From the NCBI GenBank assembly GCA_003509305.1, contig DOMU01000158.1:1-8302 (forward strand): a stretch of 8,302 nt of DNA, given 5' to 3'. The position numbers were made by a program, and so were the translations under genes. The DNA is from Desulfobulbaceae bacterium. GTDB taxonomy: Bacteria; Desulfobacterota; Desulfobulbia; Desulfobulbales; Desulfocapsaceae. The first letter of the stretch is position 1. Each line of letters opens with the position of its first letter. The notes under the pieces are model-generated. The model saw only the letters and a list, made by a program, of their open reading frames with translations, was not told the origin of the DNA and ran no database searches. This document shows, one piece after another, positions 1 to 5,711 of the stretch.

Positions 1-724
1 CGGGGTGGCCGGTATTCCAGGCTTTCAGAAGCGCCAGGGCCGCGCCGTCGCGCACCTCACCGATCAGGATGCGGTCGGGCCGGATGCGCATGGTCATCCG
101 CAAGAGCCGGGTCATATCCACCTCATCGGAGGTGCGGTAAAACTGCGTATTTGCCGACAGGCTTTGCAGTTCCCTGGTGTCTTCGAGGATCACCAGCCGG
201 TCATCCGGGCAGAGTTCTGACAGCGAACGGATCAGGGCGTTGACGAAGGTGGTCTTGCCTGAACCTGTGCCGCCGACAACGAGGATATTTTCATGTTTAG
301 TCAAGGCGTTATTCAGTTCCGGCAGAAGTTCCGCCGGCATGATGCCCTGCTCCACATAACTTTCGAGAGGAAAGACCCGGCTGGCTTTTTTGCGGATGGC
401 GAAGCTCGGCGCGGCGCAGACTGGCGGTAAACTGCCCTCAAAGCGCGAGCCATCAAGCGGCAATTCCCCCTCGACGATCGGGCTGGCCACTGTCACCACC
501 GTTTCCAGCGCCGAGGCTATCAGTGAAATCACCAGCCGTCCTTGCGCCGCCTCCATACGGCCAGCCTCTTCCATCTTGTGTCCCAGCTTTTCTATCCACA
601 GCTTGCCGTCGGAATTGAGGATGATTTCCACCACATCCGGGTCACGCAGCGCCGTCATCACCACCGGGCCAAGGTTATGTTCCAGGTTGGCCAAGAGGCG
701 GTTGTTATCAACGCCCGCGCTCAT
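1..724 (-). CDS. trbB: TrbB, conjugal transfer ATPase (VirB11 family), 3' end cut by window edge
   Basis: This is the cytoplasmic hexameric secretion ATPase that powers pilus assembly and substrate transfer in IncP-type mating-pair systems. The 241 codons seen here contain a Walker A motif GGTGSGKT (residues 151-158), an Asp-box-like VILEDTREL (178-186) and the Walker B/His-box region RILIGEVRDGA (218-228). The N-terminal segment with residues such as DPDVVEIILNSDGKLW is typical of TrbB. RP4 TrbB is about 320 residues, so roughly 80 C-terminal residues lie left of the window. The start is chosen at ATG 724-722 because GGAGG (734-730) lies five bases upstream. The ATG also overlaps the stop of the Lar-type gene as ATGA, suggesting coupled translation. 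In RP4 trbB is preceded by the regulator trbA; here that place is taken by accessory genes. The family call is secure. Confidence 0.95.
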   Translation of the reverse strand, partial: MSAGVDNNRLLANLEHNLGPVVMTALRDPDVVEIILNSDGKLWIEKLGHKMEEAGRMEAAQGRLVISLIASALETVVTVASPIVEGELPLDGSRFEGSLPPVCAAPSFAIRKKASRVFPLESYVEQGIMPAELLPELNNALTKHENILVVGGTGSGKTTFVNALIRSLSELCPDDRLVILEDTRELQSLSANTQFYRTSDEVDMTRLLRMTMRIRPDRILIGEVRDGAALALLKAWNTGHP

Positions 725-909
725 GGCTGCCTCCGGTTCCAGGCTAAAATCGCCGCTTCCTCGTTTGCCCCAAACGGCCCACGGCCACCACAGAAGGAAC
801 ACACTACCTGCCAGGCAATACCTTCGCTCGTATCTGACGCCTCCAGGATTGCCCAGCGGTTTTTAAGGCCGCTGGCGTCGCCGCAAAAAGGGCAATCTTG
901 TACTTTAAT
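721..909 (-). CDS. Lar-family restriction-alleviation zinc-ribbon protein, start codon uncertain
   Basis: A 62-codon frame carries the Lar signature: CPFCG near the N-terminus, a second CSFCGGRGP cysteine pair, then EEAAILAWNRR at the end. Lar/RalR-type proteins reduce type I restriction of unmodified DNA. That suits a transferred element, whose DNA arrives unmodified in the recipient. The four cysteines probably bind zinc. The stop overlaps the trbB start (ATGA). The oddity is the 5' end: the frame has no ATG, GTG or TTG after the in-frame TAA at 918-916. The only candidate is ATT at 909-907, and no good ribosome binding site precedes it. In the same frame, upstream of that TAA, an ATG at 948-946 gives MTKILTDITG followed by the stop. 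A TTG one frame over (914-912) would join the frame if one extra A lay in the short A run. The gene may use a rare start, may be damaged, or may contain a sequencing error. The family call is strong; expression is uncertain. Confidence 0.7.
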   Translation of the reverse strand: MKVQDCPFCGDASGLKNRWAILEASDTSEGIAWQVVCSFCGGRGPFGANEEAAILAWNRRQP

Positions 910-969
910 GCCAAGTTAACCGGTGATGTCTGTCAGTATTTTTGTCATTTCAAATAATCTGTTTCATTT

Positions 970-1065
970 TTATAAATACTTCCGCATAGTTAGATAAACC
1001 TGGTTTCCATTACTCAAGATACTTTTCCTCTTTCCTGCCCGGCGCGTTACACCACTTTTCATCAT
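970..1065 (-). CDS. Tiny basic ORF (31 aa), ATGA-coupled to the ORF before it
   Basis: A 31-codon frame starts at a double ATG (1065-1060), whose first ATG overlaps the stop of the preceding small frame as ATGA. The product begins MMKSGVTRRAGKRKSILSN and is strongly basic, with no recognised family. Its frame stays open upstream of the ATG for about 28 more codons (reading for example CLYQEFHARASLCDR) without a standard start. That upstream part could be reached by a -1 frameshift from the overlapping frame, or it could be the severed 3' end of an older gene. The same ATGA style joins several certain genes here, which gives weak support that it is translated. Confidence 0.3.
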   Translation of the reverse strand: MMKSGVTRRAGKRKSILSNGNQVYLTMRKYL

Positions 1066-1178
1066 GCGGTCACATAGTGATGCGCGGGCATGAAACTCTT
1101 GATATAAACAGGCTTTTTTCTCCTCCGGCCCAAGGTCTGTGGTCTTACCACCATTCGATTTTCAAATTCCATTGCCAT
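1062..1178 (-). CDS. Tiny ORF (38 aa) with ribosome binding site and slippery A6G run
   Basis: A 38-codon frame starts at ATG 1178-1176, with AGGGA six bases upstream, and begins MAMEFENRMVVRPQTL. I do not recognise the product. Near its middle it contains GGAGGAG followed at once by A AAA AAG (1119-1113) in the phasing required for -1 slippage. The -1 frame is open to the TAA at 972-970, so a shifted product would be about 69 residues long. The start lies only about ten bases from the divergent plus-strand start at 1189. That arrangement suggests the two genes were brought together by rearrangement, since neither has room for a private promoter between them. Confidence 0.35.
   Translation of the reverse strand: MAMEFENRMVVRPQTLGRRRKKPVYIKSFMPAHHYVTA
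1113..1128 (-). other. Candidate -1 frameshift site: GGAGGAG followed by A AAA AAG
   Basis: On the minus strand the zero frame reads AGA AAA AAG CCT, giving the heptamer A AAA AAG that drives -1 frameshifting in E. coli dnaX. A Shine-Dalgarno-like GGAGGAG lies directly upstream; in dnaX the stimulatory element is about ten bases away, so the spacing here is short. No convincing downstream hairpin was seen. The same run may be ordinary sequence in a decayed region. Confidence 0.3.
1125..1140. repeat. Short direct repeat, left copy, flanking the fertility-inhibition-like gene
   Basis: The sequence CCGGCCCAAGGTCTGT recurs at 1681-1695 with one C fewer. The two copies bracket the plus-strand gene 556 bases apart. 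They are compatible with a junction left by insertion or illegitimate recombination of the gene, but they are short and were found by eye. Confidence 0.5.
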
Positions 1179-1188
1179 AATTTTCCCT

Positions 1189-1764
1189 ATGAACAGCATT
1201 CCTTCTGTATGGATTCCGCAGCGGCTTTACAAAATTCCTCTTGATTCATCGGATCGAGACTTCGCCTATATGCGCTTTGCCCCCCAACAGCAGTATCTTG
1301 ATGTTGTGATAGTAGAAACAACGGCTTTCCTTTCCATATGGAATGACTCCCCATTCCTTGATGATGGTTCTCCAATAAAGCCTGGAATGTGCTATGCCCA
1401 ATATCCGCAATACTGGAAAGGGGACCGCAAACTCTGTTCAGATGAAACCCAAAAGCATTTTGATAAAAAATCCTCAAATCCTGTTCCTCTTGCTGAAGTT
1501 CATTTCATTTATGATGACAAACTGTATCTCCTGAATGGAATAACCCGAACACTCTGGCTGCTAAAGAATGGCGCTTGGGCGTTTCCACTTGCCTGCCCGA
1601 AAGAATACACTTCCGATCTTCGACAGTTAGCTGGGCTCGACGGGCAGCCAGTAACCTATTCATGTGCTCCTGTTCTTTCCCCGGCCAAGGTCTGTAAATT
1701 GTTCTCATGTTTGGGCGCTCTTTGTAGATTTCGTCCAAATCGACCGCCTGGCGCACGTCCATAA
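1189..1764 (+). CDS. Plasmid fertility inhibition factor-like protein (FiwA type)
   Basis: This 191-codon gene is the only likely plus-strand gene in the window. The pattern fits the fertility inhibition family: VWIPQRLYKIPL near the start, then AYMRF, DVVIVETTAFLSIW, and the late motif LLNGITRTLWLLKNGAWAFPL (start about residue 114). The family typically has an NGxxRT stretch followed by a GA-FP segment. Such proteins, for example FiwA of IncP plasmids, block transfer of a co-resident plasmid. Similarity seems to end near residue 150. The last 40 codons, rich in proline, cysteine and arginine, lie antisense to the neighbouring minus gene (1505-1764) and are probably an extension caused by loss of the original stop. 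No ribosome binding site precedes ATG 1189; CATAAT at 1176-1181 could be a -10 element giving a nearly leaderless message. The gene is more A+T-rich than its neighbours, suggesting separate acquisition. The call is from memory of the family and moderately sure. Confidence 0.55.
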   Translation: MNSIPSVWIPQRLYKIPLDSSDRDFAYMRFAPQQQYLDVVIVETTAFLSIWNDSPFLDDGSPIKPGMCYAQYPQYWKGDRKLCSDETQKHFDKKSSNPVPLAEVHFIYDDKLYLLNGITRTLWLLKNGAWAFPLACPKEYTSDLRQLAGLDGQPVTYSCAPVLSPAKVCKLFSCLGALCRFRPNRPPGARP

Positions 1765-2299
1765 AAAAAAGATCGAACTCTTCCAGCCAGCTTTCCGGCC
1801 CTGGCGAAAGCGCATCAGGATTGGCAAGCAGTGTTTCTAACACTTGCCGGTTTGTATCCAGGAGCCTGTCCGTGAATAAGCAAACCTCGACTACCCTGCT
1901 GTAACAATCTTTAAGGCTTTTACGGTTGGCCAGCAGCTTTCCGGTGGTGTTTCGCTTTGCCCACGCTTCAGACCAAATAATTTCCTCCTCCCCATAATTA
2001 CGCCCCGGCCACCCGCGAAAAATACAATGATCATAAACTGGATTGCGCCAGGCGCTGGCGGCTGGAAAAGTGGGCCGCAGAGCAGCCAATAAACTCTCGA
2101 AAAAACGATCATTATCTGTTAGTACATCCTCCATCCAGATAAACCGGCTCCTCGTGTCCGGCCTCTCCAGCAGAATTTGCATAAAAGCCCGGTTATCATC
2201 CATAACATTAAAAATTCCCCGTGCCCGGGTGCCCGAATACAGGCATACTTCCAGCACGTTGTTCAGGACTCGTTCCGCCGTCTGACTGTCAATTTTCAT
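1505..2299 (-). CDS. Hypothetical protein with two copies of one domain
   Basis: The family is not recognised. The 264-residue product contains an internal duplication. Repeat 1 (about residues 11-100) begins VLEVCLYS and ends FRGWPGR; repeat 2 (about 134-208) begins VVEVCLFT and ends YRPWPGK. Between these ends both copies share a run of the kind RAFMQILLE / RQVLETLLA and a later acidic aromatic stretch (FIWMEDV / EEFDLFFMDV). There is no signal peptide or membrane segment. The start is placed at ATG 2299-2297, preceded by GGGGAAGG; it overlaps the end of the membrane-protein gene by 11 bases, suggesting coupled translation. A TTG at 2329 in frame is less likely. The last 65 or so residues lie antisense to the plus-strand gene and may be non-native sequence acquired when that gene arrived. 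Its position between traM and trbB suggests accessory or entry-exclusion-like cargo, but that is a guess. Confidence 0.6.
   Translation of the reverse strand: MKIDSQTAERVLNNVLEVCLYSGTRARGIFNVMDDNRAFMQILLERPDTRSRFIWMEDVLTDNDRFFESLLAALRPTFPAASAWRNPVYDHCIFRGWPGRNYGEEEIIWSEAWAKRNTTGKLLANRKSLKDCYSRVVEVCLFTDRLLDTNRQVLETLLANPDALSPGPESWLEEFDLFFMDVRQAVDLDEIYKERPNMRTIYRPWPGKEQEHMNRLLAARRAQLTVEDRKCILSGRQVETPKRHSLAARVFGLFHSGDTVCHHK
1681..1695. repeat. Short direct repeat, right copy
   Basis: CCGGCCAAGGTCTGT matches the left copy at 1125-1140 except for one missing C. On the minus strand this copy encodes the RPWPG turn that ends the second domain of the duplicated-domain protein. The repeat therefore marks the point where that protein may have been joined to foreign sequence. 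Confidence 0.5.
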
Positions 2300-2600
2300 T
2301 GCCTTCCCCTGCCGCACTCTTAATCTCAATAACCAACTTTGGAAAAGCCACGGGTTTTAACGAAGCAATGGCCTTGAGTATGCGTTCCTCGTGCCGTAAC
2401 TGACGAATACGAAGAAATACTTCAAACAAAAACCACAACACTATCTGGCAAAAAAGACCGGCGCCTGCCACAATGCCTATCGCTAAATCACTGAATAATA
2501 TGCTTATTGTTATCAAAATAATGCTGCCAATCATCCAACCTCTTGTGACCATCACAGTCAAATCTTCATCAAGTAAATCCAGCCAATTCTTTCGTTTCAT
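2289..2600 (-). CDS. Small inner-membrane protein, function unknown
   Basis: The product is 103 residues. A hydrophilic N-terminus is followed by two closely spaced hydrophobic segments (about residues 23-37 and 40-62), then a basic and charged cytoplasmic-type tail (RIRQLRHEERILKAI). This is a helical-hairpin membrane protein with no cleavable signal peptide. The start at ATG 2600-2598 has AGGAG seven to eight bases upstream. Its end overlaps the start of the next gene by 11 bases, so the two are probably made together and may act together. Small membrane proteins in this setting are sometimes entry-exclusion or pilus-accessory factors, but no motif supports a specific role. Confidence 0.65.
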   Translation of the reverse strand: MKRKNWLDLLDEDLTVMVTRGWMIGSIILITISILFSDLAIGIVAGAGLFCQIVLWFLFEVFLRIRQLRHEERILKAIASLKPVAFPKLVIEIKSAAGEGNEN

Positions 2601-2636
2601 CTCTTCTCTCCTGGCTTCTTTAAAACCTGTTGTCTG

Positions 2637-3332
2637 TCATCTGATGACAAACACCGCCACATTCACCAGAGCGCTGATCGCGGCGATGGCCGACAGCCAC
2701 ATGATGTTTCTCTTGTGCTGCGCCAGTTCCAGGCTGTGAGCGGCAAAAGTCTTTTCCATGGCGGCAAGCGTCACGTCCGACAGCGACTTTGTCAGGCTAT
2801 CCGTCACCTGTTGCACCGCGCCGACGTATTCGCCGGTTTTATCGGCCATGACCTTTGCCAGCGCCGTCTTGTGCCGCTCGATCAAGGCGCTTTCCTGGGC
2901 CAGGAAGACATTCATCACCGTCACCAGCATCAGGACCGGGTCATCAAGGCCGACGATGGTTTTATGCTTTTCCGCCAAGAGATTTTGCACCTGTTCAAGG
3001 CTCATACCCAGGCCGTCCGGCAGAACCGGCATCGGCGGCGGTTCGCCTTCTTCTGGCTGGCGCGGCTGGGGCTTCAGCGTTTGCCGGATTATCCGTTCGC
3101 AAACCGCCGCCAGCTCCCGCCGGTGACGCTCGAACAGCGCCGCTAAATCTTTGGGTAAATCCATGGGCAGTTCCGCTGGCGGCGTTGCCGCTTCTTCATC
3201 CGCGCCAGCGCCAGAGTCATCATAAGCGTCAGGATAAAAATCGTCGGGCGGGGTATCGCCAGGCATTTCATCAGCGGCATTGCTGTCCGCCTCCATCGCC
3301 TCGCGGATGGTTTCGTCATCAAGCTCGCTCAT
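2637..3332 (-). CDS. traM: TraM-like conjugal transfer protein, C-terminal membrane anchor
   Basis: The product is 231 residues. The N-terminus is very acidic and proline-rich (residues 1-60). A central segment around residues 112-140 reads LEQVQNLLAEKHKTIVGLDD, then the PVLML motif typical of TraM of IncP-like systems. A long helical or coiled-coil region follows (about 140-208), then one transmembrane helix (about 210-229) at the extreme C-terminus. In RP4 the order is traK-traL-traM; the same order appears here with one gene inserted between traL and traM. TraM is thought to assist DNA processing or transfer efficiency, but its mechanism is poorly defined. The start ATG 3332-3330 overlaps the preceding stop as ATGA, with GGGAG upstream. 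It is not the F-plasmid TraM. Family assignment rests on the short conserved motif and gene order. Confidence 0.78.
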   Translation of the reverse strand: MSELDDETIREAMEADSNAADEMPGDTPPDDFYPDAYDDSGAGADEEAATPPAELPMDLPKDLAALFERHRRELAAVCERIIRQTLKPQPRQPEEGEPPPMPVLPDGLGMSLEQVQNLLAEKHKTIVGLDDPVLMLVTVMNVFLAQESALIERHKTALAKVMADKTGEYVGAVQQVTDSLTKSLSDVTLAAMEKTFAAHSLELAQHKRNIMWLSAIAAISALVNVAVFVIR

Positions 3333-4327
3333 GGCTCATCTCCCGCTTGCCTGCCTTCAGCCTTTGGCAATGTCTTCCATTCATCCGCTTTCTTAGCCCG
3401 GCGTTTTATCTCATTGATTACACGTGTTTGCATATTCTGCTGGCGTAGTACTGTATAGACAGTGGCAGCTATCTGACGCGCTTGACCAGCGGTAGCTGTC
3501 AGGATTGTTTCTACGCTGATGCCGTAGTCTTCCCGCAAGGTTTCATAGATATTCCTATCCCTTGAATACCGGAACTGGGCGCAGGCTTCAACTAGCGATT
3601 TGATGGTGTTGATTTGTTGCTCACTGGCGGGCTGGCTGTCTTTCGCCGACGAATAGGCGATTGCCCTTTCAAGGAGGTCGTACATTTCATGGTATTGGCT
3701 TTGGCTCTGGTCATAGTCAAAATCATTGAGCCGCTGGATTTTTCCCACTACGCAGACCGCCGTTTCCGCCGCTTCTTGCGGCATTTCCGCGATCATCGCC
3801 CAATAGGCGGTCAATGCCAGCAGCATTTTCCGTGCTCGCTGACTCCTTATACTGGGCGCTTCTCGTGGCGGCGTCGGGCAAATACGCTCTAAAGCTTGGG
3901 TCAGCCCGCCAATCCAGATTTTGTCTTTCAAAATCGCCTCTTCCATCGCGTTGAAGGCGTCGATGTAGGCCCATTTGAAGGCGGTTGCCCGCTCGCCGGT
4001 GAACCCCATCGCCAGCATGACGAAGCCGTCACGGGTCAGCCGATAGCATTCTGTGACGGCGGTGTTGCCACCGTTGACATGATCCTGACGAATAGTTGTA
4101 AGTGGCTCAAAATTGAGCCACTGCTTATCATTTGTCAGGGATTTATCGCGCAGCTTTTCCACAGCTCGCATGACATTTTTGTGCCGCTTATGGAAATAGC
4201 GGGCCACATCCAGCGTTGTCGTTACGGCTTGCCCATTTTCGACCGCGACGACCGGGGTTGGTATCTTTGTTTTCGTTTTAGGTACGGATACTTGCAAATC
4301 TTTTGTTTCTTTCTTATCGGCGCTCAT
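3329..4327 (-). CDS. Rha-family phage regulatory protein embedded in the tra operon
   Basis: The product is 332 residues. Residues about 28-132 form a Rha domain: TTLDVARYFHKRHKNVMRAV, then FEP, then YRLTRDGFVMLAMGFTG and a FKWAYIDAFNAMEE tail. Rha proteins are phage regulators first described in lambdoid phages, where they interfere with growth in hosts lacking integration host factor. Residues about 135-310 are a separate mostly helical domain I do not recognise, including a segment starting SEQQINTIKSLVEACAQF; the C-terminus is basic. Both junctions are ATGA overlaps, with traL upstream and traM downstream, so it is a full member of the operon rather than a recent loose insertion. It may regulate transfer or act on DNA as an accessory factor. 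The domain call is strong; the role in conjugation is inferred from place only. Confidence 0.88.
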   Translation of the reverse strand: MSADKKETKDLQVSVPKTKTKIPTPVVAVENGQAVTTTLDVARYFHKRHKNVMRAVEKLRDKSLTNDKQWLNFEPLTTIRQDHVNGGNTAVTECYRLTRDGFVMLAMGFTGERATAFKWAYIDAFNAMEEAILKDKIWIGGLTQALERICPTPPREAPSIRSQRARKMLLALTAYWAMIAEMPQEAAETAVCVVGKIQRLNDFDYDQSQSQYHEMYDLLERAIAYSSAKDSQPASEQQINTIKSLVEACAQFRYSRDRNIYETLREDYGISVETILTATAGQARQIAATVYTVLRQQNMQTRVINEIKRRAKKADEWKTLPKAEGRQAGDEP

Positions 4328-5067
4328 GGCTGTGCCTCTTGCTCAATCAAGCCCGCCTTGTCGATTTCCTGGCAGGCTTCAGCCCAGAAGATTTTTAGCC
4401 GCTGCCGGGTCATGATCGGCAGAGAGTCATCGGCCAGCGCCGAGGCAAAGGTCTGCCGCCTCGCAAAAAGTTCTTCCAAATCTTTGCCGAAGGTCTGTGC
4501 CGATTTCTGCGGAATGCGGATCAGGGCTAAAATCTTGTCCCGGTTATCCTTATAGATTTTGAAATCCTCGAATTGCTTGGCATCATGGGTGATGTCGCCA
4601 AAATAGCGGTTCAGCCACACCACCAGCGGCACATTAGGAAAGTGTTTGGCGAGTGACGCTAGGCCGTCGGCGGTGTCTTTCATCGCCTGGCCTCCCGTGA
4701 ACACCGTGTGGATCAAGACCCGCATTTCCATTTCGGCAAGAAAATCAACCGTCTGGTTTTCCTTCAGATAGGCGCACAGCGGCACGAAAGTCGCCGCCCC
4801 GTTATCGACAACAACGTGATCGGCGCTGGCTTTCATAATGTCCTCAATAAGCTGGTCAAACCGGCGGCGGTCTATGTCATCACCTTTCATTATTTCAAGC
4901 GCCGTAACCGATAAATCCTTGTAACCGGTTAGCGTCTGGTTCACCGGGTCCGTATCGACGGCCAGGATTTCATGGTTATTGATCAGCAAATATTGACAGA
5001 GGAGTGACGACACCAGCGACTTACCGACACCGCCTTTTCCCTGTAATATCAAATGAATAGTCCGCAT
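4324..5067 (-). CDS. traL: TraL, ParA/MinD-like P-loop ATPase of IncP-type transfer
   Basis: The product is 247 residues and closely follows RP4 TraL. It has a deviant Walker A motif LQGKGGVGKS (residues 8-17), VDTDPVN with GYK (37-50), a Walker-B-like VVVDNGAATFVPL (85-97), IHTVFTGGQA (119-128), a VVWLN strand, and a MTRQRLKI segment near the end. TraL belongs to the leading tra operon beside oriT in IncP plasmids and is a cytoplasmic ATPase; its exact step is not well established. Two ATG codons lie in tandem at 5070 and 5067. The second is chosen because AAGGAG (5079-5074) is then six bases away rather than three, and because it aligns with the MAKIHM start of RP4 TraL. The stop overlaps the Rha-type gene as ATGA. 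Confidence 0.92.
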   Translation of the reverse strand: MRTIHLILQGKGGVGKSLVSSLLCQYLLINNHEILAVDTDPVNQTLTGYKDLSVTALEIMKGDDIDRRRFDQLIEDIMKASADHVVVDNGAATFVPLCAYLKENQTVDFLAEMEMRVLIHTVFTGGQAMKDTADGLASLAKHFPNVPLVVWLNRYFGDITHDAKQFEDFKIYKDNRDKILALIRIPQKSAQTFGKDLEELFARRQTFASALADDSLPIMTRQRLKIFWAEACQEIDKAGLIEQEAQP

Positions 5068-5078
5068 CATCCGCTCCT

Positions 5079-5477
5079 TCAGAAGTGATCGTTTTCCGTC
5101 TTGTGTTCAAGGCCAAATTGGTCATCGTCGCCCGTCTTCCGTTTTGCTTCATTCGCTTCTTGGTCTGGCCTTTCAGGCGGCTTCTCCGCCGGTTTTGCCG
5201 GTGACCAGAACCCAGGTTCGGGCATTTGCTGATCTGGTTTCATCGGATGCTTCTTTGCCGCTTCCGCCGCCAGTTCCGCGCCAATTTTCAGCTTTTCTAG
5301 CTTCCGTTTTTTGATACCAAGCTTCTTTAGCACTCGGTAAAAATTCCAGCGTGTAGTTGATATTTTCCCTTGTGATAAAAGCATGTTATACACATATATC
5401 TTGGTATATCCTCTATCTAGCATGGTGAGTATTTCTTCCTTGCAGGCAAGAAATTCGATATATCCTTTCCCCTTCAT
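5079..5477 (-). CDS. traK: TraK-like oriT-binding accessory protein
   Basis: The product is 132 residues. An N-terminal helix-turn-helix region (about residues 7-52) has the pattern IEFLACKEEILTMLDRGY, then Y-x-x-L-x-x-x-GKIS and an aromatic-basic recognition segment (NFYRVLKKL). RP4 TraK shows the same plan: FLAVRADVEAALASGY followed by GKVKFSYETFR. The rest is lysine-, proline- and glutamate-rich and probably disordered, with a PGFWSP turn near residue 90 reminiscent of the C-terminus of RP4 TraK. RP4 TraK binds and bends oriT in the relaxosome. The start at ATG 5477 is preferred over ATG 5489 because it forms ATGA with the stop of the upstream TraK-like gene; neither has a clear ribosome binding site, so translation is likely coupled. 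TraL follows after 11 bases. The call is supported by domain, composition and position. Confidence 0.8.
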   Translation of the reverse strand: MKGKGYIEFLACKEEILTMLDRGYTKIYVYNMLLSQGKISTTRWNFYRVLKKLGIKKRKLEKLKIGAELAAEAAKKHPMKPDQQMPEPGFWSPAKPAEKPPERPDQEANEAKRKTGDDDQFGLEHKTENDHF

Positions 5478-5671
5478 TGTTGACGGCATAAGGCAATGAA
5501 TGTTCTTACTGACATGGTGATCTTGCCAGCATCCCGCAGTGTGCTGTATGTGCGCCTCATGCTGTACCCTTCAGTGAGCATCTGCTTGATCTCTTCAAGA
5601 TTGCTAATAAATTGAACCCTCGCCTCGCTATGCGGCAAACGCGGTGGTTTTTTTTCCCCTTTCGCAACCAC
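5474..5671 (-). CDS. Short TraK-like HTH protein, paralogue of the next gene
   Basis: The product is about 65 residues. Its core reads VQFISNLEEIKQMLTEGY, then YSTLRDAGKI and an RTFIALCRQQ end. This aligns through its full length with the N-terminal domain of the following TraK-like protein (shared EEI, ML, GY, Y--L, GKI). It has no charged tail. The preferred start is GTG 5671-5669, with GGAGG at 5680-5676. An in-frame ATG at 5743 would add 24 residues, overlap the upstream gene by 32 bases and lacks a ribosome binding site. A run of eight A at 5655-5648 lies close after the GTG. Its stop overlaps the next start as ATGA, so the two TraK-like domains are made together and could form a hetero-oligomer on oriT. 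It may be a duplication product or a dedicated partner. Confidence 0.65.
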   Translation of the reverse strand: MVAKGEKKPPRLPHSEARVQFISNLEEIKQMLTEGYSMRRTYSTLRDAGKITMSVRTFIALCRQQ

Positions 5672-5711
5672 TTTGCCTCCCTTATCACCACGATCCAGCG
5701 TGGCTTTCTGT

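Noticed and set aside
390..919. Two plus-strand open frames of 125-158 codons
   Set aside because: They are antisense to trbB and the Lar-type gene and have the serine/arginine-rich composition of shadow frames.
1187..1477. 96-codon minus-strand frame opposite the fertility-inhibition-like gene
   Set aside because: The plus frame has family-like motifs across this stretch, while the minus frame has none.
2715..3448. Several overlapping plus-strand frames up to 197 codons
   Set aside because: They are antisense to the TraM-like gene; low-quality composition and no ribosome binding sites fitting an operon.
4081..4090. ATCCTG motif as an IncP-type nick site (also at several other coding positions)
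   Set aside because: All occurrences found lie inside well-supported genes without the flanking inverted repeat expected of oriT.
3896..4555. 219-codon plus-strand open frame
   Set aside because: It lies antisense across the Rha-type gene and traL, whose motifs and coupled starts are unambiguous; it has no recognisable domain.
5648..5655. Run of eight A (minus strand) near the start of the short TraK-like gene, as a phase-variation tract
   Set aside because: The run is short and encodes an ordinary lysine stretch; nothing suggests variation without read data.
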